Shown: positions 52,931 through 63,149, numbered from the stretch's first letter. The stretch is 64,000 nt of DNA from Microbacterium sp. VKM Ac-2870 (GCF_015350795.1 NZ_JADKSH010000001.1:124461-188460), one strand, 5' to 3'. Numbers and translations: made by a program. The notes: generated by a model not told the origin, from the sequence alone.

Positions 52931-53912
52931 GCGCTTCGACGTCGTGCCCATCGGCATCACGCGCGATGGCGCTTTCGTGCTCGAGGACGACGACCCCGAC
53001 AAGTTCGCGCTGAACCCGGAGCGACTGCCCGAGGTCGTCGACAACGGCACGCGCATCATCTGGCCCGACTCGGTGCGTTCCCGTGAGCTCATGGTGAGGG
53101 ATGCCGACGGCATCCGGTCGCTGGGCGATGTCGACGTCGTCTTCCCGATCCTGCACGGCCGTTTCGGCGAGGATGGCACGATCCAGGGGTTTCTCGAGCT
53201 GTTGGACCTGCCCTATGTCGGCGCCGGTCTGCTCATGTCGGCGATCGGCATGGACAAGCACACCACCAAGAGCGTCCTGAAGGCGGCGGGCGTTCCGGTG
53301 GTGCCCTGGGTCAGCGTGACCGAGCGTGCTCTCGACCGCGACAACGACCTGTGGCTGCGCCGTATCCGTTCGCTCGGTCTTCCCGCCTTCGTCAAGCCCG
53401 CGCGCGCGGGTTCGAGCGTCGGTGTGTCGAAGGTGTCGGACTGGGCGGAGCTGGACGCCGCGCTGACGACGGCGTTCGCCGAAGACGACACGGTGCTCGT
53501 CGAACAAGCGGTCGTCGGCCGTGAGGTTGAGTGCGGAGTGCTCGCCGGACGCGGCAACGATCCGGCGCGCGTCAGCGTCGCCGGCGAGATCGTGATCAGC
53601 GGACGCGAGTTCTACGACTTCGATGCGAAGTACCTCGACGCCCCCGGGATCGATCTGGTCTGCCCGGCCGACCTCCGGGAAGGCGAGCTGGCGGAAATGC
53701 AGCGCATCGCCTTGCGCGCCTTCGAAGCGGTCGGTGGCGAGGGGCTCGCTCGCGTGGACTTCTTCTTCACCGGCACGGAGTTCTTCGTGAACGAGGTGAA
53801 CACGATGCCCGGCTTCACACCGATCTCGATGTTCCCCACCTGCTGGATCGCGTCTGGCATGACCTACCAGGAACTGATCAGCGAGCTGATCGACCTCGCC
53901 CGCGTACACTGA
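52830..53912 (+). CDS. ddl: D-alanine-D-alanine ligase
   Basis: ATP-grasp enzyme (360 residues) making D-Ala-D-Ala for peptidoglycan. VLFGGRSSEHSISSATA at the N terminus, FVKPARAGSSVGVSKV in the ATP site and VNEVNTMPGFTPISMFP at the end identify it. The conserved N-terminal motif begins within eight residues, so the start cannot be moved downstream out of the gpsA overlap. AGAGGA lies upstream. Grouped with murA as a cell-wall cluster. Confidence 0.95.
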   Translation: MDKAVVAVLFGGRSSEHSISSATAGGVLRAIDRERFDVVPIGITRDGAFVLEDDDPDKFALNPERLPEVVDNGTRIIWPDSVRSRELMVRDADGIRSLGDVDVVFPILHGRFGEDGTIQGFLELLDLPYVGAGLLMSAIGMDKHTTKSVLKAAGVPVVPWVSVTERALDRDNDLWLRRIRSLGLPAFVKPARAGSSVGVSKVSDWAELDAALTTAFAEDDTVLVEQAVVGREVECGVLAGRGNDPARVSVAGEIVISGREFYDFDAKYLDAPGIDLVCPADLREGELAEMQRIALRAFEAVGGEGLARVDFFFTGTEFFVNEVNTMPGFTPISMFPTCWIASGMTYQELISELIDLARVH

Positions 53913-53934
53913 CGCGGGTGCGCAGATCAGCGCA

Positions 53935-54414
53935 TCACGAGGAGGGGCGATCGGTGCAGGAGCGTCCGTCGGTGGGGAGCTGCTGCACCGCCGACGAGAG
54001 CGCGCTGAGCACATCCCGGCCGCCGACCACATCGTAGTCGAGGTAGACCTGCACGGCGGGGGTGCGGCCGAAGCTCGTGAACCGGTACTTCGGCGCCTGC
54101 GTGTCATCCATGAGCCAGTCGATGCCGTCCACGGTCTGGCAGACGAGCGTCGACGGTCCCGGCGCGTCGAGTCCGCACGTCAGCAGCACGCTCGCCGGCG
54201 AGCCCCAGGCGCCCGTCGCCTGTGCATCGGTCCAGCGGCGCTGCTGGCCGTCGACGGTCGCGGGCAGCCGAGAGATGACCGCGGCACAGGCCGGATCGTT
54301 GGCGCCTTTCGCCGGCGTCATCGAGACCGTCGAGCTGCACCCTGCGGTGCCGAGGGCGATGCCCACCGCCATCGCCAGGGTCACGGGGACGGCGAACAGA
54401 CGTGAGCGGAACAC
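53935..54414 (-). CDS. DUF3515-type secreted lipoprotein
   Basis: 159 residues. A hydrophobic signal ends in LGTAGC with the lipid Cys at 26 (a non-classical lipobox), and the mature part has DPACAAVISRLPATV and paired cysteines typical of DUF3515. This family usually sits between ddl and thiL in Microbacteriaceae, as here. The second of two adjacent GTG codons is chosen because it lies 6 nt after TAGCCT (minus strand, 54421-54426). Function unknown. Confidence 0.78.
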   Translation of the reverse strand: MFRSRLFAVPVTLAMAVGIALGTAGCSSTVSMTPAKGANDPACAAVISRLPATVDGQQRRWTDAQATGAWGSPASVLLTCGLDAPGPSTLVCQTVDGIDWLMDDTQAPKYRFTSFGRTPAVQVYLDYDVVGGRDVLSALSSAVQQLPTDGRSCTDRPSS

Positions 54415-54420
54415 CACTCC

Positions 54421-54430
54421 AGGCTACCGT
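54421..54430. promoter_or_regulatory. Face-to-face -10 boxes sharing one TA
   Basis: AGGCTACCGT holds TAGCCT leftwards (54426-54421, for the DUF3515 gene) and TACCGT rightwards (54425-54430, for thiL). Each hexamer is 6 nt from its start codon, so both mRNAs are probably leaderless, and polymerases cannot occupy both at once. Confidence 0.6.
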
Positions 54431-54436
54431 GGAGCC

Positions 54437-55420
54437 ATGACCACCCCGCCCGCCCCGACTGTCCGCGACCTCGGCGAGCGAGAGCTTCTCGGTCGGATTC
54501 TGCGCGCACTCGACGGATCATCGCGCGCGCTTGTGGGGCCGGGTGACGACGCGGCCGTGCTGGCGGTGCCGGACGGCCGCGTCGTGGTGTCGACCGACAC
54601 TCTCGTGCACGGGCCGGACTTCCGGTTGGCCTGGTCCAGCGGCAGCGATCTGGGATGGAAGGCGGCCGCGGTCAATCTGGCCGATATCGCGGCGATGGGC
54701 GCCCGTCCCACGGCGTTGTTCGTCGCGCTGACGCTGCCGGATGAGACGCCTGTCTCTTTCGTGGAGCAGCTCGCGGGCGGACTCCGGGCGGCGTGCGACG
54801 AGCTCGCTCCGGGGTGCGCCGTGGAAGGCGGCGACCTCACGGCATCCGATACCTTGACGATCGCCGTGACGGTGCTGGGATCGCTGGACGGGATGGAACC
54901 GGTGCTGCGATCCGGGGCGCGCGCCGGCGACGTGATCGCCGTTGCGGGTGAACTCGGCGCGGCGGCGCGCGGACTCGCACTGTTGTTCGACCGTTTCCGC
55001 GACGCGGATGGTGCGCCGATTGCGGTGGATGCCGCCGCTCTCACGCCCGCGGAGCGCGACGATCTCGCCGCGCAGCTGCGCCCGAGCCCACCGATATTTC
55101 GAGGGGCCCAGGCCGCCCGTGCCGGCGCTACCGCGATGATGGACGTGTCGGACGGGCTGCTTCTCGACGGGGCCCGCATGGCCGAAGCGTCGGGGGTACG
55201 CCTCGACCTGGATCCGGGGCTCGACGACCTCGCGTTGCGCGGGGGCGAGGATCACGCGCTGCTCGCGTGCTTTCCGCCGACGACGGCGATCCCCGACGGG
55301 TTCCGCCGCGTCGGCACGGTCGAGGCCGATGCCATCGCCCGCGTCACCGTCGGAGGAGTGTCGCCGTCGGGACGAGGGGGATGGGATCCCCATCGGGATT
55401 GGGACGCGGGCCGCGGCTGA
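54437..55420 (+). CDS. thiL: Thiamine-monophosphate kinase
   Basis: 327 residues, ATP-dependent kinase making thiamine diphosphate, the cofactor needed by IlvB. Motifs: VGPGDDAAVL, STDTLVHGPDF, NLADIAAMGARP, GGDLTASD and MDVSDGLLLDGARMAE. ATG 54437 lies 6 nt after TACCGT, replacing the longer frame antisense to the DUF3515 gene. Confidence 0.93.
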   Translation: MTTPPAPTVRDLGERELLGRILRALDGSSRALVGPGDDAAVLAVPDGRVVVSTDTLVHGPDFRLAWSSGSDLGWKAAAVNLADIAAMGARPTALFVALTLPDETPVSFVEQLAGGLRAACDELAPGCAVEGGDLTASDTLTIAVTVLGSLDGMEPVLRSGARAGDVIAVAGELGAAARGLALLFDRFRDADGAPIAVDAAALTPAERDDLAAQLRPSPPIFRGAQAARAGATAMMDVSDGLLLDGARMAEASGVRLDLDPGLDDLALRGGEDHALLACFPPTTAIPDGFRRVGTVEADAIARVTVGGVSPSGRGGWDPHRDWDAGRG

Positions 55421-55464
55421 CGCTCACGCGGCCACCGCGGGCTCACGCCGGTCTCCGTTCCGGC

Positions 55465-56022
55465 TCACTCCGGTCGAACCCACCAGAGCGTCGTATCGCC
55501 GTAGGTGCGGCTGCGGTCGATGACCAGACCCGCCGGCAGCGTGGGCCGGGCCGACCGTGACGCCCGCTCGACGATGACCACGGCATCCGGTGACAAGCAG
55601 AGGGCGAGGGCGGCCAGCGTCGTGTGCAGTGCGTCGTCGTCGAGGTCGTACGGCGGGTCGACGAAGACGAGGTCGAACGGGCCGGAGGCTGATCGGAGGT
55701 AGGCATCCGCCGCGGCACGATGGACGCGCACCGGACGTCCGGGTACGGCCTTGGCGACGGCGCGGGCGTTGCGTTCGGCCACCGACGCGGCGCGCGGCGC
55801 CTTCTCGACGAGATCCGCGGACGCGGCTCCCCGGCTGATCGCCTCCAGTCCCAGCGCACCCGAGCCGGCGAACACGTCGAGGACGGCCGCGCCGTCGACG
55901 AGGCCGGCGGCGTCCAGAGCACCGAAGAGCGATTCGCGGACACGATCGCTCGTCGGGCGCGTCCCGGCATCCGGCACCGCGAGGGTGAGAGAGCCGGCCC
56001 GCCCGGAGATGATGCGCGTCAC
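55465..56022 (-). CDS. rsmD: 16S rRNA m2G966 methyltransferase
   Basis: 185 residues, SAM-dependent. RPTSDRVRESLF, the SAM loop LDVFAGSGALGLEA and the catalytic FVDPPYDL are diagnostic. The GTG follows TAGGGT (minus strand, 56029-56034) by 6 nt. It lies 19 bp after the acyltransferase-like gene on the same strand. Often found next to recG and coaD, as here. Confidence 0.93.
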   Translation of the reverse strand: MTRIISGRAGSLTLAVPDAGTRPTSDRVRESLFGALDAAGLVDGAAVLDVFAGSGALGLEAISRGAASADLVEKAPRAASVAERNARAVAKAVPGRPVRVHRAAADAYLRSASGPFDLVFVDPPYDLDDDALHTTLAALALCLSPDAVVIVERASRSARPTLPAGLVIDRSRTYGDTTLWWVRPE

Positions 56023-56041
56023 GGGAACACCCTACTGGGGC

Positions 56042-56620
56042 TCAGGCGGAGCCGTCGTCTTCGCTGCGCAGACGTGGTTCGGTGCGCCGCTGCGGACGAA
56101 ATCCCGCCTTGTCGGCGTAGAAGGCGCGGATGCGCGTCATGTCGTGTCCGACATCGCCGGTGAGCTCGAGGGTCGGGCCGAGGCCCGTCGTCATCGTGGT
56201 GCGGTCGACGTAGCCGAGCGTGAGCGGCATGCCGGTCTCGCGCGCGATGCGATAGAAGCCGCTCTTCCAGTACTCGTTGCCACCGCGCGTGCCATCGGGG
56301 GTCACGACGAGTCCGAACACCTCACCGCCCCGGATGCGCGCGACGATCTCGTCCACCACCGAGCCCGCATCCGACCGGTCGACAGGGATGCCGCCGAGCG
56401 CGCGCATCACGCGACCTCGCCACCCGGCGAACAGCGTGTCCTTGCCCAGCCAGTGGATGCGCATGCCCAGACGCCACGAGATGGCGAGCATGAAGACGAA
56501 GTCCCAGTTCGAGGTGTGCGGCGCACCCACGAGTACGGTGGGGCGCGCCGGCGCGGGGGTGGAGTGCAGACGCCAACGGCTGCACAGCCAGAACACGCGG
56601 GAGAGAACGCCTCGGATCAC
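56042..56620 (-). CDS. Acyltransferase-like protein (PlsC superfamily)
   Basis: 192 residues. The HxxxxD motif is HTSNWDF at about residue 35, followed by GKDTLFAG, RALGGIPVDRS and VTPDGTRGG in the place of the EGT block, the pattern of short PlsC-like proteins found beside recG. The GTG lies 6 nt after TAGAGT (minus strand, 56627-56632). Divergent from recG. Acceptor unknown. Confidence 0.82.
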   Translation of the reverse strand: MIRGVLSRVFWLCSRWRLHSTPAPARPTVLVGAPHTSNWDFVFMLAISWRLGMRIHWLGKDTLFAGWRGRVMRALGGIPVDRSDAGSVVDEIVARIRGGEVFGLVVTPDGTRGGNEYWKSGFYRIARETGMPLTLGYVDRTTMTTGLGPTLELTGDVGHDMTRIRAFYADKAGFRPQRRTEPRLRSEDDGSA

Positions 56621-56712
56621 CCGGAGACTCTACGGTCTGCTGCCTGGACATCCCATGCGCGCCGCTCGATCGCGGTGCGAGTGGTGTCTCCGGGCCTGAA
56701 TAGACTCGATAC

Positions 56713-58881
56713 ATGCCCGCGTTCACGCTCGACACGACGTTGGTCGACGCGCTCGGGGCGGCAACGGCGAAGCTGTTCGAGCGGGCCTTCGGCATGTCGA
56801 CCGTGGCCGATCTGCTGACCCACTACCCCCGTCGTTACGCGCGTCGCGGCGAGCTGACGCCGATCGACTCGCTGCCGCTGGGGGAGCAGGTGACGATCGT
56901 CGCGGAGGTGCGCTCGGTATCGTCCCGGCAGATGAGGCAACGCCGGGGCTCTCTTCTCGAAGTGGTGATCAGCGACGGCGCCGGAGCGCTGACGTTGACC
57001 TTCTTCAACCAGGCCTGGCGCGCGAACGACCTCCAGGTGGGCCGGCAGGGCATGTTCTCTGGCAAGGTCGGCCAGTTCCAGGGACACCAGCAGCTCGCCC
57101 ATCCCGACTACACGCTGTTCGAAGACGTCGATGCGGCGCGTCTGAATGCCGAAGCGCAGCAGCACACGCCCATTCCGATCTACCCGGCGACCAGCACTGT
57201 GGCGACCTGGCAGGTGCAGAAGGCCGTCGGCACGGTGCTCGCGGGCCTGGACGTCGTGGCGGATCCTCTGCCGGCCTCGTTGCGCGTGGAGCAGGGACTC
57301 CTCGACGCACGCACGGCGATCGCGCGCATCCACGCCCCGGAGAGCTTCGACGAGATCGACGCGGCGCGACACACCCTGCGGATGCACGAAGCCTTCGTGC
57401 TCCAGACGGCGCTCCTGCAACAGCGGCAGGCGGTACGCGCGATGGCGGCGACCGCCCGGCGTCCGGGTGCGCTGCTGGAGAGCTTCGATGCGGCGCTGCC
57501 GTTCGCGCGTACCTCAGACCAGATCGAGGTCGGCGACCGCATCACCGCGGACATCCAGGGCGCGTGGCCGATGAACCGCCTCGTCCAGGGCGAGGTCGGC
57601 TCCGGAAAGACCCTCGTGGCGCTGCGCGCGATGCTGCAGGTCGCCGAGTCCGGCGGCCAGTCCGCGCTCATCGCACCGACCGAGGTCCTGGCGGCGCAGC
57701 ATGTGCGCTCGATCGCGCGTATGCTCGGCCCGCGGCTCGCGCCGGAGCTCATGCCCACTCTGCTCACCGGTCAGCTCCCGGCTGCGGAGCGCCGCAAGGC
57801 GGCGCTGCGGGTGGCGTCGGGGCAGGCGCGGATCGTCGTCGGCACGCACGCGCTGCTGAGCGCGTCGACGACGTTCGCCGATCTAGGTCTGGTGGTCGTC
57901 GACGAACAACACCGCTTCGGCGTGGAGCAGCGCGAGACGCTCCGAGCCAAGGGCACGGCCCCGCACGTGCTCGTGCTCACCGCGACGCCGATTCCTCGCA
58001 CAGTCGCGATGACGGTCTTCGGAGACCTCGACGTCTCCACCATCCGCACCATGCCGGCCGGGCGCGCCGGCATCACGACGCACGTGGCTCCGCTCGCCGA
58101 GAAGCCCGGGTGGTTCAGGCGGATCTGGGAACGGGCGGCCGAAGAGGTCGCCGCGGGGCATCAGGTCTTCGTGGTGTGCGCGGCGATCGACGCTGAGGCG
58201 ACGGGGAAGGACGGGAAGGATGACACGCCTCCCGAGCCCGTGGAGGTGGAGGGTGAACAGCCGCGCACTCGTTGGGGCGTGGTCCAGGTGGGGGAGCTCC
58301 TCCGCGGCATCCCCGCCTTCGATGACCTGCGTGTCGAGATCTTGCACGGCCGCATGCCGGGCGAGCAGAAGGATGCCGTCATGCAGGCGTTCGCCCGCGG
58401 CGAGATCGATGTTCTGGTCGCGACGACCGTCGTCGAGGTGGGTGTCGATGTGCCGAACGCGTCGGCGATGATCATCCTCGAAGCCGACCGGTTCGGAGTG
58501 TCGCAGCTGCATCAGCTGCGCGGACGCGTCGGACGCGGCACCGTGCCCGGTCTGTGCCTGCTGGTCACCGAAGCCCCCGAAGGAACACCGGCCCGGTCGC
58601 GTGTGGACGCCGTGGCATCCACCATCGACGGGTTCGCCCTTGCGGAGGTCGACCTCGAGCTGCGCGGCGAGGGCGATGTGCTCGGCGACGCCCAATCGGG
58701 CGCGCGCAGCTCCTTGCGTCTGCTGCGGGTGGTCGCGGACGCCGACCTGATCGCGCTGGCTCGTGCGCGCGCCGAGGCGGTGCTGGAAGCCGACCCGCGG
58801 CTGACGGATCACGCGGGGCTGGTCGCCGCGATCGAACGTCGGGTAGGGCAGCAGGAGCGCGCGGCGCTGTCGAAGAGCTGA
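56713..58881 (+). CDS. recG: ATP-dependent DNA helicase RecG
   Basis: 722 residues, regresses stalled forks and branch-migrates junctions. The N-terminal wedge/OB domain includes [12 protein letters not shown], Walker A is [12 protein letters not shown], the DExH box is [11 protein letters not shown], and motif III is [11 protein letters not shown], with QLRGRVGRG as motif VI. ATG follows TAGACT (56701-56706) by 6 nt. Confidence 0.96.
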   Translation: MPAFTLDTTLVDALGAATAKLFERAFGMSTVADLLTHYPRRYARRGELTPIDSLPLGEQVTIVAEVRSVSSRQMRQRRGSLLEVVISDGAGALTLTFFNQAWRANDLQVGRQGMFSGKVGQFQGHQQLAHPDYTLFEDVDAARLNAEAQQHTPIPIYPATSTVATWQVQKAVGTVLAGLDVVADPLPASLRVEQGLLDARTAIARIHAPESFDEIDAARHTLRMHEAFVLQTALLQQRQAVRAMAATARRPGALLESFDAALPFARTSDQIEVGDRITADIQGAWPMNRLVQGEVGSGKTLVALRAMLQVAESGGQSALIAPTEVLAAQHVRSIARMLGPRLAPELMPTLLTGQLPAAERRKAALRVASGQARIVVGTHALLSASTTFADLGLVVVDEQHRFGVEQRETLRAKGTAPHVLVLTATPIPRTVAMTVFGDLDVSTIRTMPAGRAGITTHVAPLAEKPGWFRRIWERAAEEVAAGHQVFVVCAAIDAEATGKDGKDDTPPEPVEVEGEQPRTRWGVVQVGELLRGIPAFDDLRVEILHGRMPGEQKDAVMQAFARGEIDVLVATTVVEVGVDVPNASAMIILEADRFGVSQLHQLRGRVGRGTVPGLCLLVTEAPEGTPARSRVDAVASTIDGFALAEVDLELRGEGDVLGDAQSGARSSLRLLRVVADADLIALARARAEAVLEADPRLTDHAGLVAAIERRVGQQERAALSKS

Positions 58882-58951
58882 GGCACACGCGACTCGGCAT
58901 CCGCGTCATCCCACGTCCGAGACCGGAATGTGCGCCGCTAGGCTGGGCCGC

Positions 58952-59449
58952 ATGAACAACCGCATCGCGGTCGTCCCCGGCTCTTTCGATCCGCCGACCC
59001 TCGGGCATCTCGACGTCATCCGCCGAGCGGCCGCGCTCTACGATGAACTCCATGTGCTCGTCGTGCACAACCCCGGCAAAAAGGCGATGCTGCCGATCGC
59101 CCAGCGTCTGACCCTTCTCGAGCAGTCGATCGCAGAGGCAGACATCGCCGGTAGGGTGATCGTCGCGTCATGGAGCGTCGGGCTGCTCGTGGACTACGCA
59201 CAGGATGTCGACGCCGGAGTGCTCGTCAAGGGCATCCGTTCGCAGATCGACGTGGCGTACGAGACGCCGATGGCGATCGTGAACCGGCACCTCGCGGACA
59301 TCGAGACCGTCTTCCTGCTGCCCGATCCGTCCCACGCGCTGGTGTCGAGCTCGCTGGTGCGTCAGGTCGCCGGCCTCGGGGGCGACGTCTCGCCCTTCGT
59401 CCCCGCACCCGTGGCACGCTTCCTCGACACGGGCGTACGCGGCAACTGA
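58952..59449 (+). CDS. coaD: Phosphopantetheine adenylyltransferase
   Basis: 165 residues, penultimate enzyme of CoA synthesis. [15 protein letters not shown] contains the T/HxGH nucleotidyl-transfer motif and [13 protein letters not shown] the C-terminal ISSTxVR-type block. ATG 58952 follows TAGGCT (58939-58944) by 7 nt; the frame start at 58928 lies before that -10 and is rejected. Confidence 0.95.
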   Translation: MNNRIAVVPGSFDPPTLGHLDVIRRAAALYDELHVLVVHNPGKKAMLPIAQRLTLLEQSIAEADIAGRVIVASWSVGLLVDYAQDVDAGVLVKGIRSQIDVAYETPMAIVNRHLADIETVFLLPDPSHALVSSSLVRQVAGLGGDVSPFVPAPVARFLDTGVRGN

Positions 59450-59483
59450 CGCCCTGGGCCTCCGAGCCCGTTACCATGGCGTA

Positions 59484-60047
59484 GTGGTCAGAAAGCATGT
59501 GAACGGTCCGTTCGTCTTTCCTGTTCGTGACATCGCTCACCGTGCGGGAGAGATGCGCGAGTTCGACGTCGACGTACCCGCTCCGGCGAAGTGGGGCGAA
59601 GGGTTGGTGGCCGTCGCTCAGGGCGAGCCCATCGACCTGCACGTGCGACTGGAGTCGGTGCACGAGGGGATTCTCGCCACCGCGGAGATCGACACGGAGT
59701 ATTCCGGCGTCTGCGGCCGTTGCCTGATCGACATCGTCGAGCCTGTCGAAGTCGAGTTTCAGGAGCTCTTCGGGTATCCTGGAGCAGAAGCGGTTGACTT
59801 CGAGGTTCAAGACGACCACGTGGATCTTGAAACTCTCGTCAGGGATGCGATCGTCCTCTCGCTTCCGTTCCAGCCGGTGTGCCAGCCGGATTGCCCGGGG
59901 CTCGACCCCGAAACGGGCGAGAGGTTGGCCGCAGGAACCGTGCCGGAGATTCCGATCGACGAGCGTTGGGCCGCGCTGAAGGCCCTCACCCCAGACCATG
60001 ACGACACGGCACCACGCCGCGTCGCCACCGATACAGAGAAGAGCTAG
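59484..60047 (+). CDS. YceD/DUF177 23S rRNA accumulation protein
   Basis: 187 residues, the gene almost always found immediately before rpm[21 protein letters not shown] and [14 protein letters not shown] carry the paired cysteines of the family. It is linked to 23S rRNA accumulation and ribosome assembly. The GTG lies 6 nt after TACCAT (59472-59477). rpmF starts 2 bp after its stop. Confidence 0.9.
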   Translation: MVRKHVNGPFVFPVRDIAHRAGEMREFDVDVPAPAKWGEGLVAVAQGEPIDLHVRLESVHEGILATAEIDTEYSGVCGRCLIDIVEPVEVEFQELFGYPGAEAVDFEVQDDHVDLETLVRDAIVLSLPFQPVCQPDCPGLDPETGERLAAGTVPEIPIDERWAALKALTPDHDDTAPRRVATDTEKS

Positions 60048-60049
60048 CC

Positions 60050-60259
60050 ATGGCAGGTAACCCCCCGAAGCGGAAGGTCTCCCGCTCCAACACTCGTTCG
60101 CGTCGCGCGCAGTGGAAGGCGGAAGCTCCCACCCTCGTCAAGACCGTCGAGAACGGCAAGGTCGTCTACAGCCGCCCGCACCAGGCGAAGGTCGTCACCG
60201 ACTCGCAGGGCACCGAGCTGTTCCTCGAATACAAGGGCCGCAAGGTCGCAGACATCTGA
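60050..60259 (+). CDS. rpmF: 50S ribosomal protein L32
   Basis: 69 residues, basic N-terminal half ([20 protein letters not shown]) typical of L32. There are no cysteines, so this is the zinc-free form. It lies in the yceD-rpmF-rnc-mutM-smc order. Confidence 0.95.
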   Translation: MAGNPPKRKVSRSNTRSRRAQWKAEAPTLVKTVENGKVVYSRPHQAKVVTDSQGTELFLEYKGRKVADI

Positions 60260-60275
60260 TCGCGGCGGCCATCTG

Positions 60276-60968
60276 ATGGCGGATGCCGTGATCGAGCACC
60301 GTGTGCTCACCGACAAGCTCGGGGTCGACATCGACCCCGAGCTTCTGTCGGTTGCTCTGACGCATCGTTCCTACGCGTACGAGAACGGTGGACTACCCCA
60401 CAACGAGCGACTGGAATTCCTCGGCGACTCGATACTCGGCCAGGCGGTGACGGTGCATCTGTTCCGCACCCACCCCGACCTCGAAGAGGGGGCGCTCGCG
60501 AAGCGGCGTGCCAGTGTCGTCTCCACCGTCGCTCTGGCGGAGGTCGCACGGGGCATCGGTCTCGGCGGACACCTGAGACTCGGGCGCGGCGAGGACCAGA
60601 CGGGCGGACGGGACAAGGATTCGATCCTGGCCGACACGATGGAGGCGGTCATCGGTGCGACCTACCTCTCGACCGGTCCCGATGCGGCAACGGCATTGGT
60701 GTTGCGGCTCGTGCGCCCGCTGATGGCGGATCCCGCCCGCTACGGCGCGGCGATGGACCCCAAGACGAGCCTGCAGGAGCTTGCCGCGCGCCTCGATCTG
60801 GCCCCGCCCGTGTACACGATCACCGCCGAAGGCCCCGACCACAGCCGCGTCTTCACGGCGACGGTCACCGTCGGTGAGCACCCGGGAACCGGCGTCGGAA
60901 CGAGCAAGAAGCAGGCTGAGATGGCCGCGGCACTCGCGCTGTGGCAGCGGCTCAGCGACCGTGCCTGA
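60276..60968 (+). CDS. rnc: Ribonuclease III
   Basis: 230 residues, double-strand-specific RNase that processes rRNA precursors. NERLEFLGDSILG is the catalytic signature, DTMEAVIGATYL holds the second acidic pair, and the C-terminal dsRNA-binding domain ends GTSKKQAEMAAALAL. Overlaps mutM by 8 bp. Confidence 0.96.
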   Translation: MADAVIEHRVLTDKLGVDIDPELLSVALTHRSYAYENGGLPHNERLEFLGDSILGQAVTVHLFRTHPDLEEGALAKRRASVVSTVALAEVARGIGLGGHLRLGRGEDQTGGRDKDSILADTMEAVIGATYLSTGPDAATALVLRLVRPLMADPARYGAAMDPKTSLQELAARLDLAPPVYTITAEGPDHSRVFTATVTVGEHPGTGVGTSKKQAEMAAALALWQRLSDRA

Positions 60969-61869
60969 ACTGCCCGAGGTCGAGGTGGTCCGTGCGGGAC
61001 TCGCGCCTGCCGTCATCGGGGCGCGTGTCGTGGCCGTCGATGCTCGCGACCCGAGAGCGCTGACGCGCCACAGGGGAGACCGCGAGGCCTTCGAGAGCGC
61101 GCTGACCGGGCATGTCCTCACTGGCGCGGCCCGTCGGGGCAAGTTTCTGTGGCTGCCGCTGGCTGCGGCATCCACGATCGACTCATCCCGCGCCGTCATC
61201 GCGCACCTCGGCATGAGCGGACAGATGCTGCTGCGGGCGTCGGGAGCTCCCGTGGAGCGCCACGAGCGTGTCCGACTCGACATCCGCCACCCCGATCATG
61301 GCGACCTCGCGGTGGTGTTCGCCGATCAGCGCACCTTCGGTTCGCTGGCGATCGACGAACTCGTCCCCACCGGCGATGGGCTGCCGGGCGGATGGGGCAC
61401 CGACGCGGCCTCGGTTCCCTCGCAGGTGCGGCACATCGCGCGCGACCCGCTGGACGACGGCTTCGACGAGAGGGCCGTCATCTCACGCGTGCGTGGCAAG
61501 CGCTCCGCCATCAAGCGCGTGCTGCTCGACCAGACGGTGGTCAGCGGTATCGGCAACATCTATGCCGACGAAGCACTGTGGGCTGCGCGCGTGCATCCCG
61601 AGCACCCCGCTGACGCACTGACCCTCCCGGCCGCGCGTCGCGTCTTCGACGAGGCACGGGCGGTTCTGCTCAAGGCCCTCGCTGAGGGCGGAACGAGCTT
61701 CGACGCCCAGTACGTCAACGTGAACGGGCAAGCCGGCTACTTTGCGCACTCACTCAACGCGTACGCTCGCGCCGGCCAGCCCTGTCCGCGCTGCGGACGG
61801 CCCATCGTCCGGGCGTCGTTCATGAATCGCTCGAGCCACTACTGCCCGCACTGCCAGCGGCTGCGCTGA
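60961..61869 (+). CDS. mutM: Formamidopyrimidine-DNA glycosylase
   Basis: 302 residues, base-excision repair of 8-oxoguanine. PELPEVEVVR at the N terminus supplies catalytic Pro2 and Glu3, RGKFLWLPL the Lys, VSGIGNIYADEALWAA the H2TH region, and CPRCGRPIV...CPHCQ the C-terminal zinc finger. GTG 60961 overlaps the rnc stop by 8 bp and is required for the catalytic proline to be residue 2. Confidence 0.96.
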   Translation: MPELPEVEVVRAGLAPAVIGARVVAVDARDPRALTRHRGDREAFESALTGHVLTGAARRGKFLWLPLAAASTIDSSRAVIAHLGMSGQMLLRASGAPVERHERVRLDIRHPDHGDLAVVFADQRTFGSLAIDELVPTGDGLPGGWGTDAASVPSQVRHIARDPLDDGFDERAVISRVRGKRSAIKRVLLDQTVVSGIGNIYADEALWAARVHPEHPADALTLPAARRVFDEARAVLLKALAEGGTSFDAQYVNVNGQAGYFAHSLNAYARAGQPCPRCGRPIVRASFMNRSSHYCPHCQRLR

Positions 61870-61875
61870 CCTCGC

Positions 61876-62961
61876 TCACGTCAGCACCTTCTTCCACGCG
61901 CCGTTGTACGCGACCGGTACGAAGCCGATCGCCTCGTTGATATCCAGCATCGGGCGGTTCTCCTCCGCGTTGTACGTGATGACCTTGGGGGAGTCCGGCG
62001 CGATGTCTCGCCGCCAGGTGCGCAGTCCCGCGCACTTGACGAGCTGGCCCAGTTTGTGACCGCGGTGCTCTCGCAGCACCAGAGTGTCTTCCTGGTGGCT
62101 GGGTGCGCTGGGATCGGTGCCGAGAACGAGCTCGTTGAAGGCGACGAGGTCACCGGAGGCGATGTGCTGCGCCGCTGTGACGAGCTTGATGCGGCCCGAC
62201 TCGACGTACTTCGCATCGTGGCGGGCGAGACGCTCGGCATCCCACGCCTCCTCGTCGAATTCCAGCTCGGCGCTGGGTGCATCGGTCGACATACGCGACT
62301 TCATCCATGCGAAGCCCTCCGCGTACTCGGCCGGCGTCGGTGCCTGCCACTGCACGATGCGATAGCCGGCTGATGCGGCGACAGCCTCGTCCCAGAGGCG
62401 AGCGACGGTGTCATCGCACGTGGTCAGGTCGAGGGCGCTCTGCCGTTCGATCTGCTCGAGCGAGTACCCGTGCCGAAGGTAGAAGCGCGCGGCATGGTCT
62501 TTCGGGATCGATCCGAATCCGGTGGGAGCGTGCAGGCGCTCACCGTCGGCATCCGGATGCTGCGCCCACGACTGGAGGACGCTGCGGTCATGTTCGCGAG
62601 CCGCTTGTTCGATCAGGGCGTGGCCGGCCGAGCCGATGCCGCGTCCGTGGTGGGCAGCCATGAGCTCGATCAGACAGAACGCGTTGCGCGAGCCGTCCTC
62701 GAGAGGGAGGTCGATGCCGACACGCCCGATGAACGCGCCGTCGAGGACCACCGCCCACGCGAGTCGGATCTCGTCGGGATCGGGCTGGTAGTGGGGGAGC
62801 AGCTCTTCAGGCAGCATCGCGTCGTCGTCGTTGCCGGCGATCTCGCGATAGACGAGGTTACGAACCCGCGTGAACTCTCGGAAGTCAGCGGCGTCCTCGT
62901 CGGCCATCGACGAGGGAACGGTGAGACGCCGGAACTCGAGGCCGGGAAGGTGAGTGGTCAT
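61876..62961 (-). CDS. Tandem GNAT acetyltransferase
   Basis: 361 residues with two GNAT-like halves: the first shows MAAHHGRGIGSAGHALIEQA with the acetyl-CoA loop, the second VLREHRGHKLGQLVKCAGLR and a typical NAEENRPMLDINEAIGF end. The pattern resembles mycothiol-synthase-like double GNATs, but identity is not assured. GGAG lies 5 nt before the ATG chosen; the frame to 63054 crosses the terminator upstream and is rejected. Convergent with mutM. Confidence 0.82.
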   Translation of the reverse strand: MTTHLPGLEFRRLTVPSSMADEDAADFREFTRVRNLVYREIAGNDDDAMLPEELLPHYQPDPDEIRLAWAVVLDGAFIGRVGIDLPLEDGSRNAFCLIELMAAHHGRGIGSAGHALIEQAAREHDRSVLQSWAQHPDADGERLHAPTGFGSIPKDHAARFYLRHGYSLEQIERQSALDLTTCDDTVARLWDEAVAASAGYRIVQWQAPTPAEYAEGFAWMKSRMSTDAPSAELEFDEEAWDAERLARHDAKYVESGRIKLVTAAQHIASGDLVAFNELVLGTDPSAPSHQEDTLVLREHRGHKLGQLVKCAGLRTWRRDIAPDSPKVITYNAEENRPMLDINEAIGFVPVAYNGAWKKVLT

Positions 62962-62981
62962 GAGGTCTCCAAGGAGGTAGG

Positions 62982-63010
62982 CCGGGGGCGTCATACGTCG
63001 ACGCCCCCGG
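62982..63010 (-). terminator. Terminator of the 43-codon gene
   Basis: CCGGGGGCGTC (62982-62992) pairs with GACGCCCCCGG (63000-63010) around a 7-nt loop, just after the stop of the small minus-strand gene. On the minus strand it is followed by a pyrimidine-rich tail (CCTACCTCCTT). Confidence 0.7.
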
Positions 63011-63017
63011 AGTGGAA

Positions 63018-63149
63018 TCAGAGGAACGGGAGGATCTGCCTGCGGCGCTGCCATTCGAGCTCGCGCTGCTCGCGCTCGCGCTGGGCGAGACGGATGCGGC
63101 GGCGTTCGGGATCGCTGGCATGGACGGCAGACGCGATGAAGGGATGCAT
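63018..63149 (-). CDS. Very small protein, unknown (43 aa)
   Basis: 43 codons. The N terminus MHPFIASAVHASDPERRR is followed by an Arg/Glu/Gln-rich helix (RIRLAQREREQRELEWQRRR) and ends QILPFL. This amphipathic, strongly charged helix is not random GC-driven sequence. A terminator directly follows. I do not recognise a family. The frame could extend upstream to 63266, but no better start is seen. Confidence 0.5.
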   Translation of the reverse strand: MHPFIASAVHASDPERRRIRLAQREREQRELEWQRRRQILPFL